Origin: an uncultured Prevotellaceae bacterium | Lineage (GTDB): Bacteria; Bacteroidota; Bacteroidia; Bacteroidales; Bacteroidaceae | Reading direction: 5' to 3' | Assembly (NCBI GenBank): GCA_902775475.1 | Contig: CACYME010000007.1 | Coordinates: forward strand, 13,373 to 77,372 | DNA: 64,000 nucleotides | Part shown: in pieces, positions 31,334 to 40,159 of the stretch | How the letters are laid out: every line of letters begins with the position of its first letter | Position numbering within the stretch: position 1 is the stretch's first letter | Notes under the pieces: generated by a model | The model's input: only the letters and a program-made list of their open reading frames with translations | The model's database searches: none | Told to the model about the DNA's origin: nothing | Position numbers and translations under genes: made by a program

Positions 31334-31744
31334 TGAACACTCACCCCTCGAAAATACGCGAAAATTCTGAACGAAGAAACTTTTGGCTGAAAATACGCGA
31401 GTTTTGAGAGGGTTTACTAAACGACTGAGCAATAATTAGTTAGACTAAAATCGGCAAAATTCGGAGCCTTTTCGCTTTCAAAAGTCAACGCCAAATTTTT
31501 CTGCGGCGTTGACTTTTGAAAATTTGGCGTGCTCAAAAATGAGCGAAACGAGGCAAAAAAAACGCGAAAAAACCAGCACAAATCGCCCCTTTTGTGCAAT
31601 TTTCGGCCCTTCCGGCACTTTTCCCCAAGCTCGAAGGGCGGAAAAAACGACCCGAAACGACCCGAAAGGGCCATTTTTCATCCTAAAATGCGTCAGAATT
31701 CTGAACTTTTTATTTTAGGAATTTTAAAGAAATTTTGAACACTC
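31334..31744 (-). repeat. Intergenic element family, copy 3 (subfamily A)
   Basis: This is copy 1 (332-741) in reverse orientation: 411 bp, bounded by TGAACACTC at both ends. The core palindrome lies near 31479-31531, the GCACAAA/TTTGTGC hairpin near 31575-31600, and the GAGTTTTGAGAGG block near 31400. It occupies the gap between the tRNAs and the FAS1/SusCD operon. Confidence 0.85.
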
Positions 31745-31853
31745 GGGTACCGATTTCTTGCTGCATTTCCGAGGGCCGACATTACGCCTGTCTCGACTCA
31801 CTGCAGCAACCGTACCTTGAATCATTTGTCGAGCGGCAGATAATTTGTTCCCA

Positions 31854-32050
31854 CGCAGAGACGCAGAGGGCGCAGAGTCTCGCAGAGAGCTTCTTTTCTG
31901 GGAGAGAGGCGCCTTCGGCGCATGGAGCCAACGGAGCAGTTCACAGACCTTTGAGGCTGCTCTGCGGCCTCAGCACCAAGGGTACTCTCTCCTTCTCTCC
32001 CTGCTTCCCCCTTTTTCTCTGCGAGACTCTGCGTTCTCTGCGTCTCTGCG
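31854..32050. repeat. MITE-like element with 35-bp CGCAGAG inverted repeats
   Basis: Bases 31854-31888 and 32016-32050 are complementary at 33 of 35 positions. Each arm is itself a series of CGCAGAGA-type words. The 127 bases between carry GCGCCTTCGGCGC, a small palindrome. A shorter relative built of ACAGAGAC words lies at 49131-49192. No open frame looks real. Confidence 0.75.
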
Positions 32051-32122
32051 CGAGTCGAAATACTTACCGCTGCGGTAAGTCTATAAAGACCTCGAGTCAT
32101 CCGTACAGCTTGACAAACACGG

Positions 32123-32221
32123 TGAAACATCTATGAAAATTGTTCCGGAGTCCTGCCCCAAAAGGCCGATGCAAACAGGTTTGCTGGTGTCATGAAACAT
32201 TTTTGAAAGAATATGAAACAT
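32123..32221 (+). promoter_or_regulatory. Three TGAAACAT repeats upstream of the FAS1/SusCD operon
   Basis: TGAAACAT occurs at 32123-32130, 32193-32200 and 32214-32221, the last two 21 bases apart in start position (about two helical turns). They lie 70-170 bases upstream of the operon's -7 element. They could be binding sites for the AraC-type domain of a hybrid regulator such as the one at 50134. This is inferred from position and repetition only. Confidence 0.35.
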
Positions 32222-32291
32222 CGGAAACACCAGGCGTACAAAAAGAAAAGTGGCAAAAACTCTGAGAGAAACAAAATATATAAAATATATT

Positions 32292-32300
32292 TAACTTTGC
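32292..32300 (+). promoter_or_regulatory. -7 element of the FAS1/SusCD operon
   Basis: TAACTTTGC lies 50 bases before the first start codon. No good -33 TTTG is seen at 19-20 bases, which suits an activator-dependent promoter. Confidence 0.6.
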
Positions 32301-32349
32301 ACGACCAAATTTTACGGACATTAACAACCCAAATCAATAATTAGCTTCA

Positions 32350-34896
32350 ATGAAAACCGAAAGACAGAACAAACGGCTCAGCCAGACATGGATGCTGGCT
32401 GCTGCCTGCGCGCTGCTGGCAGGTGGAAGCACCTTGACGTCGTGCTCGCAATACGACCTCGACGAGCGAACCCCCGAAGGGTGGGGCTCCAGCATCTACA
32501 GCTGGCTCGACGAGCAGGGCAACTTCACCAACACAGTGCGCATGATCAGCGACCTGGGCTACCAGGATGTGCTGGCCAAGACCGGTTCGAAGACGCTGTT
32601 CGTGGCCGACGACGCGGCCTACGACAGGTTTTACCGTAACAACACGTGGGGTGTCCACAGCTACGACCAGCTGAGCACCTCGCAGAAGAAACTGCTGCTC
32701 TTCGGCAGCATGATGGACAACTCGATGCAGATCAGCAGCCTGCCCAGCGTGGAGGGCAACCCGCCCCGCGAGGGCGAGGCCATGCGCCGCTTCGCATCGA
32801 GCACGCCCTTCGACTCCGTGGCCATTCTCACGGCCAGCCAGATGCCCGACAACCCCTACTGGCGCCGCCACCGCGAGAGCGGACGCCAGATGGTGTGCAT
32901 GATGGACAACTCGACGGTGCCCCTGGTGCAGTTCATCGAGAAGCAGCTGGTGAACAAGCGCATCACCAATGCCGACTACGACTTCATCTACAACCACACC
33001 ACACAGCGCCAGGCGGGCGATGCCAGCGTGAACGGTATCCAGGTGGAGCAGCCCAACATCAAGTGCTCCAACGGCTTCATCCACAAGATGGCCGACGTGG
33101 TGACGCCGCTGCCCAACATGGCCGAGCTGCTGCGCCAGAAGCCCAACGTGAGCCAGTTCAACAGCCTGCTGGAGCGCTACTGCGCCCCCTACCCCCTCGA
33201 CCAGGCCACGACGACGAACTATAACTTCCTCTACGACACGAAGGTGGACACCGTGTTCCAGAAGCGCTTCTTCTCGGAGAAGTCGCAGGACGGCAAGCCC
33301 GTGAACCAGACGCCCGACCGCGGCCCGGTGAACGGCCAGCTGAAGTTCGACCCCGAATGGAACGCCTACTATGCCGGTCTGAACGACCAGGACGGCAACA
33401 TCGTGATGCAGCGCGACATGGCCGTGATGATGGTGCCGAGCAACGAGGCCCTGGAGAAATACTGGAACGAGGGCGCCGGCAAGGTGCTGCGCGACTACTA
33501 CGGCACGTGGGACAAGGTGCCCGACGACGTGGTGTCGAAGCTCATCAACAACAACATGCTGTCGTCGTTCATCGGCAGCGTGCCCTCGAAGTTCTCCACC
33601 ATCCTCAACGATGCCAACGACCCGATGGGCGTCGAAGAGGCCGCCATCGACTCGGTGTGGCTCGGCTGCAACGGCGCCATCTACCTCACCAACCGCGTCT
33701 ACTCGCCCACGGCCTACGTCAGCGTCAGCTTCCCTGCCCTGGTCAACGAGACGATGCGCATCCTCTACTGGGGCATCGAGCAGCTGCAGTACAACGTCTA
33801 CCTGAACTCGCTCAACTCCTACTATAGCTTCTTCATCCCCACCAACGGCGCCCTGCTGCAGTACGTCGACCCCTGCTCCTACGGCAAGAACCAGACGCAG
33901 GTGATGCGCTTCCACTACGACGCTTCGAAGGTGAACAAGGAGGAGCGCGTGTGGGCCAGCCTGTGGAACCTCGACTCCGAGACGGGCGAGCTGACCGACT
34001 CCATCGGCCGCGTCACCGACTATAATACCATCCGCAACCGCCTGAAGGACATCCTCGACACCCACATCGTCATCGGCAACGTGGAGGACGGCCACGAATA
34101 CTACCGCACCAAGGGCGGCACCGAAATCCGCGTGAAGAACCCACAGCTGGGCAGCAACGGCATGACCGTCGAGGGCAGCTTCCAGACCAACGAGGGCAAG
34201 CCCCTGAGCGTGAGCTACATCTACGACCAGACCGACGGCGGTAACGGCAAGAGCTACATCCTGGACAGCGAGCCCATCATGGGAACGCGGCAGACCGTGC
34301 GCGACGTGCTGGCCCAGCACGAGGAGTTCTCGAAGTTCCTCGAGCTGATGGACGGCAGCGGCCTCTTCGAGGTCATCCACAACAAGCGCAATGCCACGGC
34401 CGGCCAGAACATCGCCTCGTTCAACACCTACCACTACACGGTCTACGTGCCCACGAACGAGAGCATCCAGCGCCTGCAGGACGAGGGCAAGCTGTCGTCG
34501 TGGGAGAAGGTTGACGCCTTCGAGGAGATGGGCAACATGACGGCCAAGACGCAGGACTCGCTGCAGATAGTGAACTTCCTGAAGTATCACATCCAGGACA
34601 ACGCCCTCTTCATTGGTGCCAACACCGAGGATGGCGACTTCGAGACCGCCGTCATCGACCCCTCCACGCAGCGTTTCTACCGCCTGAACGCCGTGCTCGG
34701 CGAGACGGGCATCACGCTGCGCGACCACGCCGGCAACACCCGCCACGTGGTCACCTCGAACCCGCAGCTCTACAACCTCATGGCCCGCGAGTTCCAGTAT
34801 AACTCCAGCGACGCTACCCAGGCCACGAACATCGAGACGTCGTCATCGGCGGTGATTCACCTCATCGACGAACCGCTCATGCTCACTGTTAAATGA
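32350..34896 (+). CDS. Fasciclin (FAS1) domain lipoprotein, operon gene 1
   Basis: The protein has 848 residues. The signal reads WMLAAACALLAGGSTLTSCS with the lipobox cysteine near residue 32. FAS1-like stretches are seen around 45-230 (NFTNTVRMISDLGYQDVLAK, KTLFVADDAAYDRF), in the middle (NMAELLRQKPNVSQFNSLLE), and clearly at about 650-845 (RDVLAQHEEFSKFLELMDGS, YTVYVPTNESIQRLQDEGKL, NFLKYHIQDNALFIGANTED). FAS1 domains mediate adhesion and protein or glycan contacts. As a surface lipoprotein beside SusC/SusD it may act as an extra binding protein, but no ligand is known. It is the first gene of a seven-gene co-directional block; SusC begins ten bases after its stop. Confidence 0.85.
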   Translation: MKTERQNKRLSQTWMLAAACALLAGGSTLTSCSQYDLDERTPEGWGSSIYSWLDEQGNFTNTVRMISDLGYQDVLAKTGSKTLFVADDAAYDRFYRNNTWGVHSYDQLSTSQKKLLLFGSMMDNSMQISSLPSVEGNPPREGEAMRRFASSTPFDSVAILTASQMPDNPYWRRHRESGRQMVCMMDNSTVPLVQFIEKQLVNKRITNADYDFIYNHTTQRQAGDASVNGIQVEQPNIKCSNGFIHKMADVVTPLPNMAELLRQKPNVSQFNSLLERYCAPYPLDQATTTNYNFLYDTKVDTVFQKRFFSEKSQDGKPVNQTPDRGPVNGQLKFDPEWNAYYAGLNDQDGNIVMQRDMAVMMVPSNEALEKYWNEGAGKVLRDYYGTWDKVPDDVVSKLINNNMLSSFIGSVPSKFSTILNDANDPMGVEEAAIDSVWLGCNGAIYLTNRVYSPTAYVSVSFPALVNETMRILYWGIEQLQYNVYLNSLNSYYSFFIPTNGALLQYVDPCSYGKNQTQVMRFHYDASKVNKEERVWASLWNLDSETGELTDSIGRVTDYNTIRNRLKDILDTHIVIGNVEDGHEYYRTKGGTEIRVKNPQLGSNGMTVEGSFQTNEGKPLSVSYIYDQTDGGNGKSYILDSEPIMGTRQTVRDVLAQHEEFSKFLELMDGSGLFEVIHNKRNATAGQNIASFNTYHYTVYVPTNESIQRLQDEGKLSSWEKVDAFEEMGNMTAKTQDSLQIVNFLKYHIQDNALFIGANTEDGDFETAVIDPSTQRFYRLNAVLGETGITLRDHAGNTRHVVTSNPQLYNLMAREFQYNSSDATQATNIETSSSAVIHLIDEPLMLTVK

Positions 34897-34906
34897 GAAC
34901 TGAAAA

Positions 34907-37900
34907 ATGATAAAGACTATGCAGATAAAGAAAACAATCAACAAGGCTCATGGCCGATGGATGAAGATGATAAGTCTATCTTTTATCATTTTTCATTTGT
35001 CAGTCAGCCCCGCAGGGGCACAGCAGGCCGGCGACATCATCAGCGGTACCGTCACCGATGCCTATGGCCCGGTGATGATGGCCAACGTGGTGGAAATCGA
35101 CGCCGCCAACCGTATCATCTCGTCGGCCGTGACCGACATGAGCGGTAACTTCTCGTTCAAGCTGAAAAGCCCGAAGAACAAGTTGCGCATCACCTACGTG
35201 GGCGCCAAGACCGTCGTCCTGCCGTTCAACAAGAAGCATTTCGTGGTGAAGCTGCAAGACGCCACGCAAATCAAGGAGGTGACCATCACCTCGAAGAAGC
35301 GCTCCGGCGGCAGCGGCCTGAACATCCCCGTCGACGAGATTTCCACTGCCCAGCAGCAGATCAGCATGGCTGAGTTCGAAGGCCTGTCCATCACCACCGT
35401 CGACGAGGCCCTGCAAGGCCGTATCGCCGGCCTTGACATCGTGGCCAACTCCGGTAACCTCGGTAGCGGCACGTCGATGCGCCTGCGCGGTGTGTCGAGC
35501 ATCAACGGTTCCAGCGAACCGCTCATCGTCGTCGACGGCAACGTGTGGGAGACCAACACCAACGACTTCGACTTCTCCAGCGCCAACGAGGAGAAGTTTG
35601 CCGAGCTGCTCAACGTGAACCCCGAGGACATCGAGAGCATCGCAGTGCTGAAAGACGCCGCCGCCACCGCCATCTGGGGCTCGCAGGGCTCGAATGGTGT
35701 CATTGAAATCAAGACGAAGCGCGGTACGCGCGGCAAGACCCGCGTGAACTACAGCTTCCGCCTGACCGGCACCTACCAGCCCAACGGCTACAAGCTGCTC
35801 AACGGCGACGAGTACACCATGCTGCTCAAGGAGGAATACTTCAACCCCGCCATGAGCGACGTGGCCAGCAACATCCAGGAGCTGAACTACAACCCCTCGT
35901 TCGCCGAATACGAGATGTACAACAACAACACCGACTGGCTGAAGGAAGTGAAGAAGACCGGCTGGCGCCAGAACCACTACCTGGCCCTCTCCGGCGGTGG
36001 CGAGAAGGCCCACTTCCGCATCGGCGCCGGCTACGACCACGAGACGGGCTCCATCATCGAGCAGCAGCTCGACCGCTTCACCTCGCGCGTCAACCTCGAC
36101 TACTTCGTCTCCGACCGCATCAAGATTGAGACCAACATCGCCCTGACCTACACGAAGAACCACAAGAACAACGGCGACCTGCTCAGCATCGCCTACGTGC
36201 GCATGCCGAACCTCTCTATCTATGAGCAGGACAAGAACGGCATCGACCAGGACGACTACTACTCGATGCTGCCCACCGTGAGCCAGGCCCTGCGCGACCA
36301 GCTGAACCACAAGAACCCCGTGGCGCTGGCACACCTGGCCAAGAACAACCAGACGAGCTACAACATCACCCCCGAGTTCAAGCTGCGCTACGACCTGCTG
36401 GGCGTAGAGATGGACAAGACGCGCCTGAACTACGAGGGCAAGGTGGTGTTCAACATCTTCAACCAATATGACGACACGTTCATGCCCCTGTCGCTGAGCA
36501 CCACCGGCTGGAACGACACCGACGGCAAGCAGAGCAACCGCACCACGGCCAGCTCGTCGAAGAGCCTCGGCGTGACCACGACGCACACGCTGACCTTCAC
36601 CCCCTCGTTTGCCAACAAGGACCACCAGCTGACGATGATGCTGCGCGGACAGCTCACCAGCGGCAACTCGTCGTCGCAGAACACGGTGACGTGGGGTGCC
36701 CCCACGGGCATCGAGAGCACGGCTGCCGACGGCATCATCCAGGACATCTCCACCGGCAGCGGACAGTGGCGAAGCATCTACTTCACCTACTCGGCCCACT
36801 ATGCCTACAAGGGCCGCTACATGGCCGACTTCTCGGTGCGCCGCGACGGCTCCACCAAGTTCGGCGACGACCAGCGCTGGGGTAACTTCCCCGCCCTGTC
36901 ACTGCGCTATAACATCAGCCGCGAGCCCTGGTTCAGCAAGGCCCTGCCCTTCGTGTCGATGCTCTCCATCCGTCCGGGCTGGGGCATCGTAGGCCGCCAG
37001 CCAGGTGCTGAGGCCCTCTACTTCAGCAAGTACCGCAACGGCTCGGGCTATCTGGGCGCAGGCAGCGTCTATCCTCAGAACATCCAGCTGAAGAACCTGA
37101 AGTGGGAGCAGAAGGAGACCTATAACCTGGGGGCCGACTTCGGCTTCTGGAACGACCGCATCAACGGTAACGTCGAGTTCTACTGGCAGTACACCACCGA
37201 CCTGCTCATGTCCTCGCGCGGCATTCCCACCTCCAGCGGCTACAGCACGCTGGCCTATCAGAACGTGGGCGACATGAAGAACGTCGGTTGGGAGTTCAAC
37301 CTCAACGGCGACAAGATCATCAAGGCCGGCAAGTTCTCTGCCGACTTCAACATCACCTTCGCCAACAACAAGAACCAGATCACGGCCATGGACGAGACCT
37401 GCCTGGCCTCGCTGAACAACGAGTTCAACCACTCCAACGGCTCCTACCTCACCCGCGTGGAGCTGAACACGGCCCTGGGAAGCATCTACGGCTTCCGCTA
37501 CAAGGGTGTCTACCAGTACAGCGACTACAGCCCCGAGGAGGTGGCAGGCGTCAGCGGTCCCAACGCCCCCGTGGCCCGCGACAAGGACGGCGTGGTGATT
37601 ATCGACGAGAACAACATGACCAAGCCCATGATCTTCCGCATCGCCGACCAGCAGGTCTACGAGTTCCGCGGTGGCGATGCCATCTACGAGGACATCAACT
37701 ACGACGGACAGATTAACGAGCTCGACATCGTCTACCTCGGCTCCTCGCTGCCTAAGTTCACCGGCGGCTTCGGCTTCAAACTCCACTACGGCCGCCTGAC
37801 GTGGAACAACCAGTTCAACTTCCGCTACGGCAACAAGATCATCAACGCCGCACGCATGGAGGTGGAGAAGATGTACGACAACAACAACCAGAGCCGCGCC

Positions 37901-38239
37901 GTGAACTGGCGCTGGCGTGTGGAGGGCGACATCACCGAGATTCCCCGTGCGCTGCGCCAGACGGGCTACAACTACCTGGGTAGCGACCGCTTCGTCGAGG
38001 ACGGCTCGTTCATCCGTCTGAACTACTCGCAGCTCAGCTACTCGCTCGACCCGAAAATCATCAAGAAATGGGGTCTGACGCAGCTCAGCCTCTACGTCTC
38101 AGCCAACAACCTCTTCGTGCTGACCAAGTATTCGGGTGCCGACCCAGAGGTAGGCTACGGCTCAATGGGCATTGTCACCGACGGTGCCAAGACCCCGCGC
38201 GCCAAGTCGTTCACCGGCGGCGTCACGATTCAGTTCTAA
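34907..38239 (+). CDS. SusC/RagA-family TonB-dependent outer-membrane protein 1
   Basis: The protein has 1110 residues. The signal peptide ends SFIIFHLSVSPAGAQ, similar to that of the metallophosphatase at 16059. A carboxypeptidase-regulatory-like domain (about 45-125, GTVTDAYGPVMMANVVEIDA) is followed by the plug (about 150-280, TVDEALQGRIAGLDIVANSG and IESIAVLKDAAATAIWGSQG) and a large beta-barrel ending GGVTIQF, with the terminal aromatic residue used for outer-membrane assembly. No STN domain is seen, so it is not a signal-transducing receptor. It imports a ligand captured by its SusD partner, using TonB energy. The substrate is unknown. Confidence 0.95.
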   Translation: MIKTMQIKKTINKAHGRWMKMISLSFIIFHLSVSPAGAQQAGDIISGTVTDAYGPVMMANVVEIDAANRIISSAVTDMSGNFSFKLKSPKNKLRITYVGAKTVVLPFNKKHFVVKLQDATQIKEVTITSKKRSGGSGLNIPVDEISTAQQQISMAEFEGLSITTVDEALQGRIAGLDIVANSGNLGSGTSMRLRGVSSINGSSEPLIVVDGNVWETNTNDFDFSSANEEKFAELLNVNPEDIESIAVLKDAAATAIWGSQGSNGVIEIKTKRGTRGKTRVNYSFRLTGTYQPNGYKLLNGDEYTMLLKEEYFNPAMSDVASNIQELNYNPSFAEYEMYNNNTDWLKEVKKTGWRQNHYLALSGGGEKAHFRIGAGYDHETGSIIEQQLDRFTSRVNLDYFVSDRIKIETNIALTYTKNHKNNGDLLSIAYVRMPNLSIYEQDKNGIDQDDYYSMLPTVSQALRDQLNHKNPVALAHLAKNNQTSYNITPEFKLRYDLLGVEMDKTRLNYEGKVVFNIFNQYDDTFMPLSLSTTGWNDTDGKQSNRTTASSSKSLGVTTTHTLTFTPSFANKDHQLTMMLRGQLTSGNSSSQNTVTWGAPTGIESTAADGIIQDISTGSGQWRSIYFTYSAHYAYKGRYMADFSVRRDGSTKFGDDQRWGNFPALSLRYNISREPWFSKALPFVSMLSIRPGWGIVGRQPGAEALYFSKYRNGSGYLGAGSVYPQNIQLKNLKWEQKETYNLGADFGFWNDRINGNVEFYWQYTTDLLMSSRGIPTSSGYSTLAYQNVGDMKNVGWEFNLNGDKIIKAGKFSADFNITFANNKNQITAMDETCLASLNNEFNHSNGSYLTRVELNTALGSIYGFRYKGVYQYSDYSPEEVAGVSGPNAPVARDKDGVVIIDENNMTKPMIFRIADQQVYEFRGGDAIYEDINYDGQINELDIVYLGSSLPKFTGGFGFKLHYGRLTWNNQFNFRYGNKIINAARMEVEKMYDNNNQSRAVNWRWRVEGDITEIPRALRQTGYNYLGSDRFVEDGSFIRLNYSQLSYSLDPKIIKKWGLTQLSLYVSANNLFVLTKYSGADPEVGYGSMGIVTDGAKTPRAKSFTGGVTIQF

Positions 38240-38268
38240 GACCAGTAACTATAAGAATCCTACATATT

Positions 38269-40137
38269 ATGCATACAACAGATATTAAACATTCGAGTTC
38301 CGCAAGTGTGGCGCATGTCCCCGTCCACAATAATCCGGCGTGGGCGGACAAAAATCCGCTGTCAGCGGATAAAAGTACGGCAAGCGCGGATTATTCAGAA
38401 CTCATACCGTTAGGAATCAATCCGTTAGCATCGCCCGTTTCCTGGGTCGGCCGTTCGCGGAAGTGGCTCTGCGGCCTCGTGGCTTTCCTCTCTGGCGGAC
38501 TGCTGACGTCGTGCTCCGACTTCCTCGACATCCTGCCCATGAACGACGTGGTGCTTGAGAACTACTGGACGGAGAAGGCCGACGTGACCAGTGTGATGAA
38601 CAGCTGCTACGAGACGCTCGAACACAGCGACGCCATGATGCGCATGGCCGTCTGGGGCGAGCTGCGCAGCGACAACATGCGTGGCGGAGGCAACGTGCCC
38701 AATGACATCAACGAGATACTGAAGGAGAACCTGCTGCCCTCGAACCCCTACTGCAACTGGTCGAAGTTCTACGAGTGCATCAACCGCTGCAACACCGTGT
38801 GCCACTATGCGCCCCTGGTGCAGCAGCTCGACCCGAACTACACCGAGGAGGAGATGAAGGCCAACGTGGCAGAAGCCATCACGCTGCGCGCCCTCTCCTA
38901 CTTCTACCTCATCAGGGCCTTCCGCGACGTGCCCTACAGCACCGAGCCCAGCATCGACGACACGCAGACCTACATCCTGCCGGCCACACCCTTCAACGAC
39001 GTGCTCGACTCGCTCATCAATGACCTGGAGCAGGTGAAGGGCGACGCCGTGCGCCGCTACTATGTCGACGACAGCCCAAGCGCCTACCAGAACTCCAGCC
39101 GCGTCACCCGCTGGGTGGTCTACGCCCTGCTGGCCGACCTCTACCTCTGGCGCGGCAACTGGGACAACGCCATCCGCTACTGCGACCTGGTCATCGACTT
39201 CAAGCGCCAGCAGTACAAGGAGATGCTGGAGCGCGAGGGCAACGTGAACAACATCGAACTCATTGACAGCGTGCCGATGATTCTTGAGAAGCCCATCGGC
39301 AGCACCGTCTGCGGCAACGCCTACAGCGAAATCTTCGGCGACGGCAACTCCTTCGAGAGCATCTTCGAGCTCTACTTCAACTCCACGCAGAGCCAGCAGA
39401 ACTCGCTCGTGAGCAGCTACTACAGCTACAACGGCAGCGTGGCCGGACGCCTGAGCGCACCCGACTTCCTATTCAAGGATGTCGCCTCGGGCAGCAACAC
39501 CGTCTTCAAGCGCACTGACGGACGTGCCTACGAGTCGGCTGAGCTTTCCAGCGCCCGCTACGCCATCACGAAGTATGCCCGCACCAACGTGAGCTACACT
39601 ACGCAGAACGTCACCACCGAGAAAGACCTGCAACTCTCGAGCACCTTCCGCTCCAGCGGCGATGCCAACTGGATTATCTACCGTCTGAGCGACATGCTGC
39701 TCATCAAGGCCGAGGCACTCATTGAGCGCAATCAGGAAGGCGACCTCGACAAGGCGTTCGCCCTCATCGACATCGTCAACAAACGGGCCAACGACGCCGT
39801 GGGCGGCAACCGCTCGAGCACGCTGAAGGCATCGGAATACACCGACACGAAGGCGGCCATGGAAGAGCTGCTGCTCGAAGAGCGTCAGCGTGAGTTTCTC
39901 TTCGAGGGCAAGCGCTGGTTCGACCTCGTGCGCTTCGCACGCCGCGACGGCGACAACTCGCGTCTCATCAACCTAGCCACGCGCAAGTATCTGGAGAACG
40001 TCAACGCCATCAAGATCAAGCTGGCCGACCCCAACATCATCTACTTCCCCTATGCCAAGAAAGAGCTGAAGGTGAACCCGCTGCTGACGCAGAACCCTGC
40101 TTTCACCACCGGCGAGGACTCGGAACTCACGAAGTAA
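38269..40137 (+). CDS. SusD/RagB-family lipoprotein 1 with a repeat-derived N-terminal extension
   Basis: Counted from ATG 38269 the protein has 622 residues. A normal SusD begins near residue 65 with RKWLCGLVAFLSGGLLTSCS (lipobox LLTSC) and SDFLDILPMNDVVLENYWTE. Helical TPR-like and C-terminal SusD regions follow, for example WSKFYECINRCNTVCHYAPL and LLEERQREFLFEGKRWFDLV. The first 65 residues are foreign: NNPAWADKNPLSADKSTASA is coded by a dispersed intergenic repeat. No ATG, GTG or TTG close to the signal peptide offers a better start. SusD proteins bind glycan or other ligand and cap the SusC barrel. It starts 29 bases after SusC. Confidence 0.9.
   Translation: MHTTDIKHSSSASVAHVPVHNNPAWADKNPLSADKSTASADYSELIPLGINPLASPVSWVGRSRKWLCGLVAFLSGGLLTSCSDFLDILPMNDVVLENYWTEKADVTSVMNSCYETLEHSDAMMRMAVWGELRSDNMRGGGNVPNDINEILKENLLPSNPYCNWSKFYECINRCNTVCHYAPLVQQLDPNYTEEEMKANVAEAITLRALSYFYLIRAFRDVPYSTEPSIDDTQTYILPATPFNDVLDSLINDLEQVKGDAVRRYYVDDSPSAYQNSSRVTRWVVYALLADLYLWRGNWDNAIRYCDLVIDFKRQQYKEMLEREGNVNNIELIDSVPMILEKPIGSTVCGNAYSEIFGDGNSFESIFELYFNSTQSQQNSLVSSYYSYNGSVAGRLSAPDFLFKDVASGSNTVFKRTDGRAYESAELSSARYAITKYARTNVSYTTQNVTTEKDLQLSSTFRSSGDANWIIYRLSDMLLIKAEALIERNQEGDLDKAFALIDIVNKRANDAVGGNRSSTLKASEYTDTKAAMEELLLEERQREFLFEGKRWFDLVRFARRDGDNSRLINLATRKYLENVNAIKIKLADPNIIYFPYAKKELKVNPLLTQNPAFTTGEDSELTK
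38329..38406 (+). repeat. Dispersed repeat translated within the SusD leader
   Basis: The DNA (GTGGGCGGACAAAAATCCGC followed by GCGGATAAAAGTACG and GCGCGGATTATTC) matches the intergenic unit at 14770-14831 in unit order. In frame it gives WADKNPLSADKSTASADYSE; the intergenic copy would give [19 protein letters not shown]. Confidence 0.75.
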
Positions 40138-40159
40138 TAAACACAAAAAGCAATAAGTC

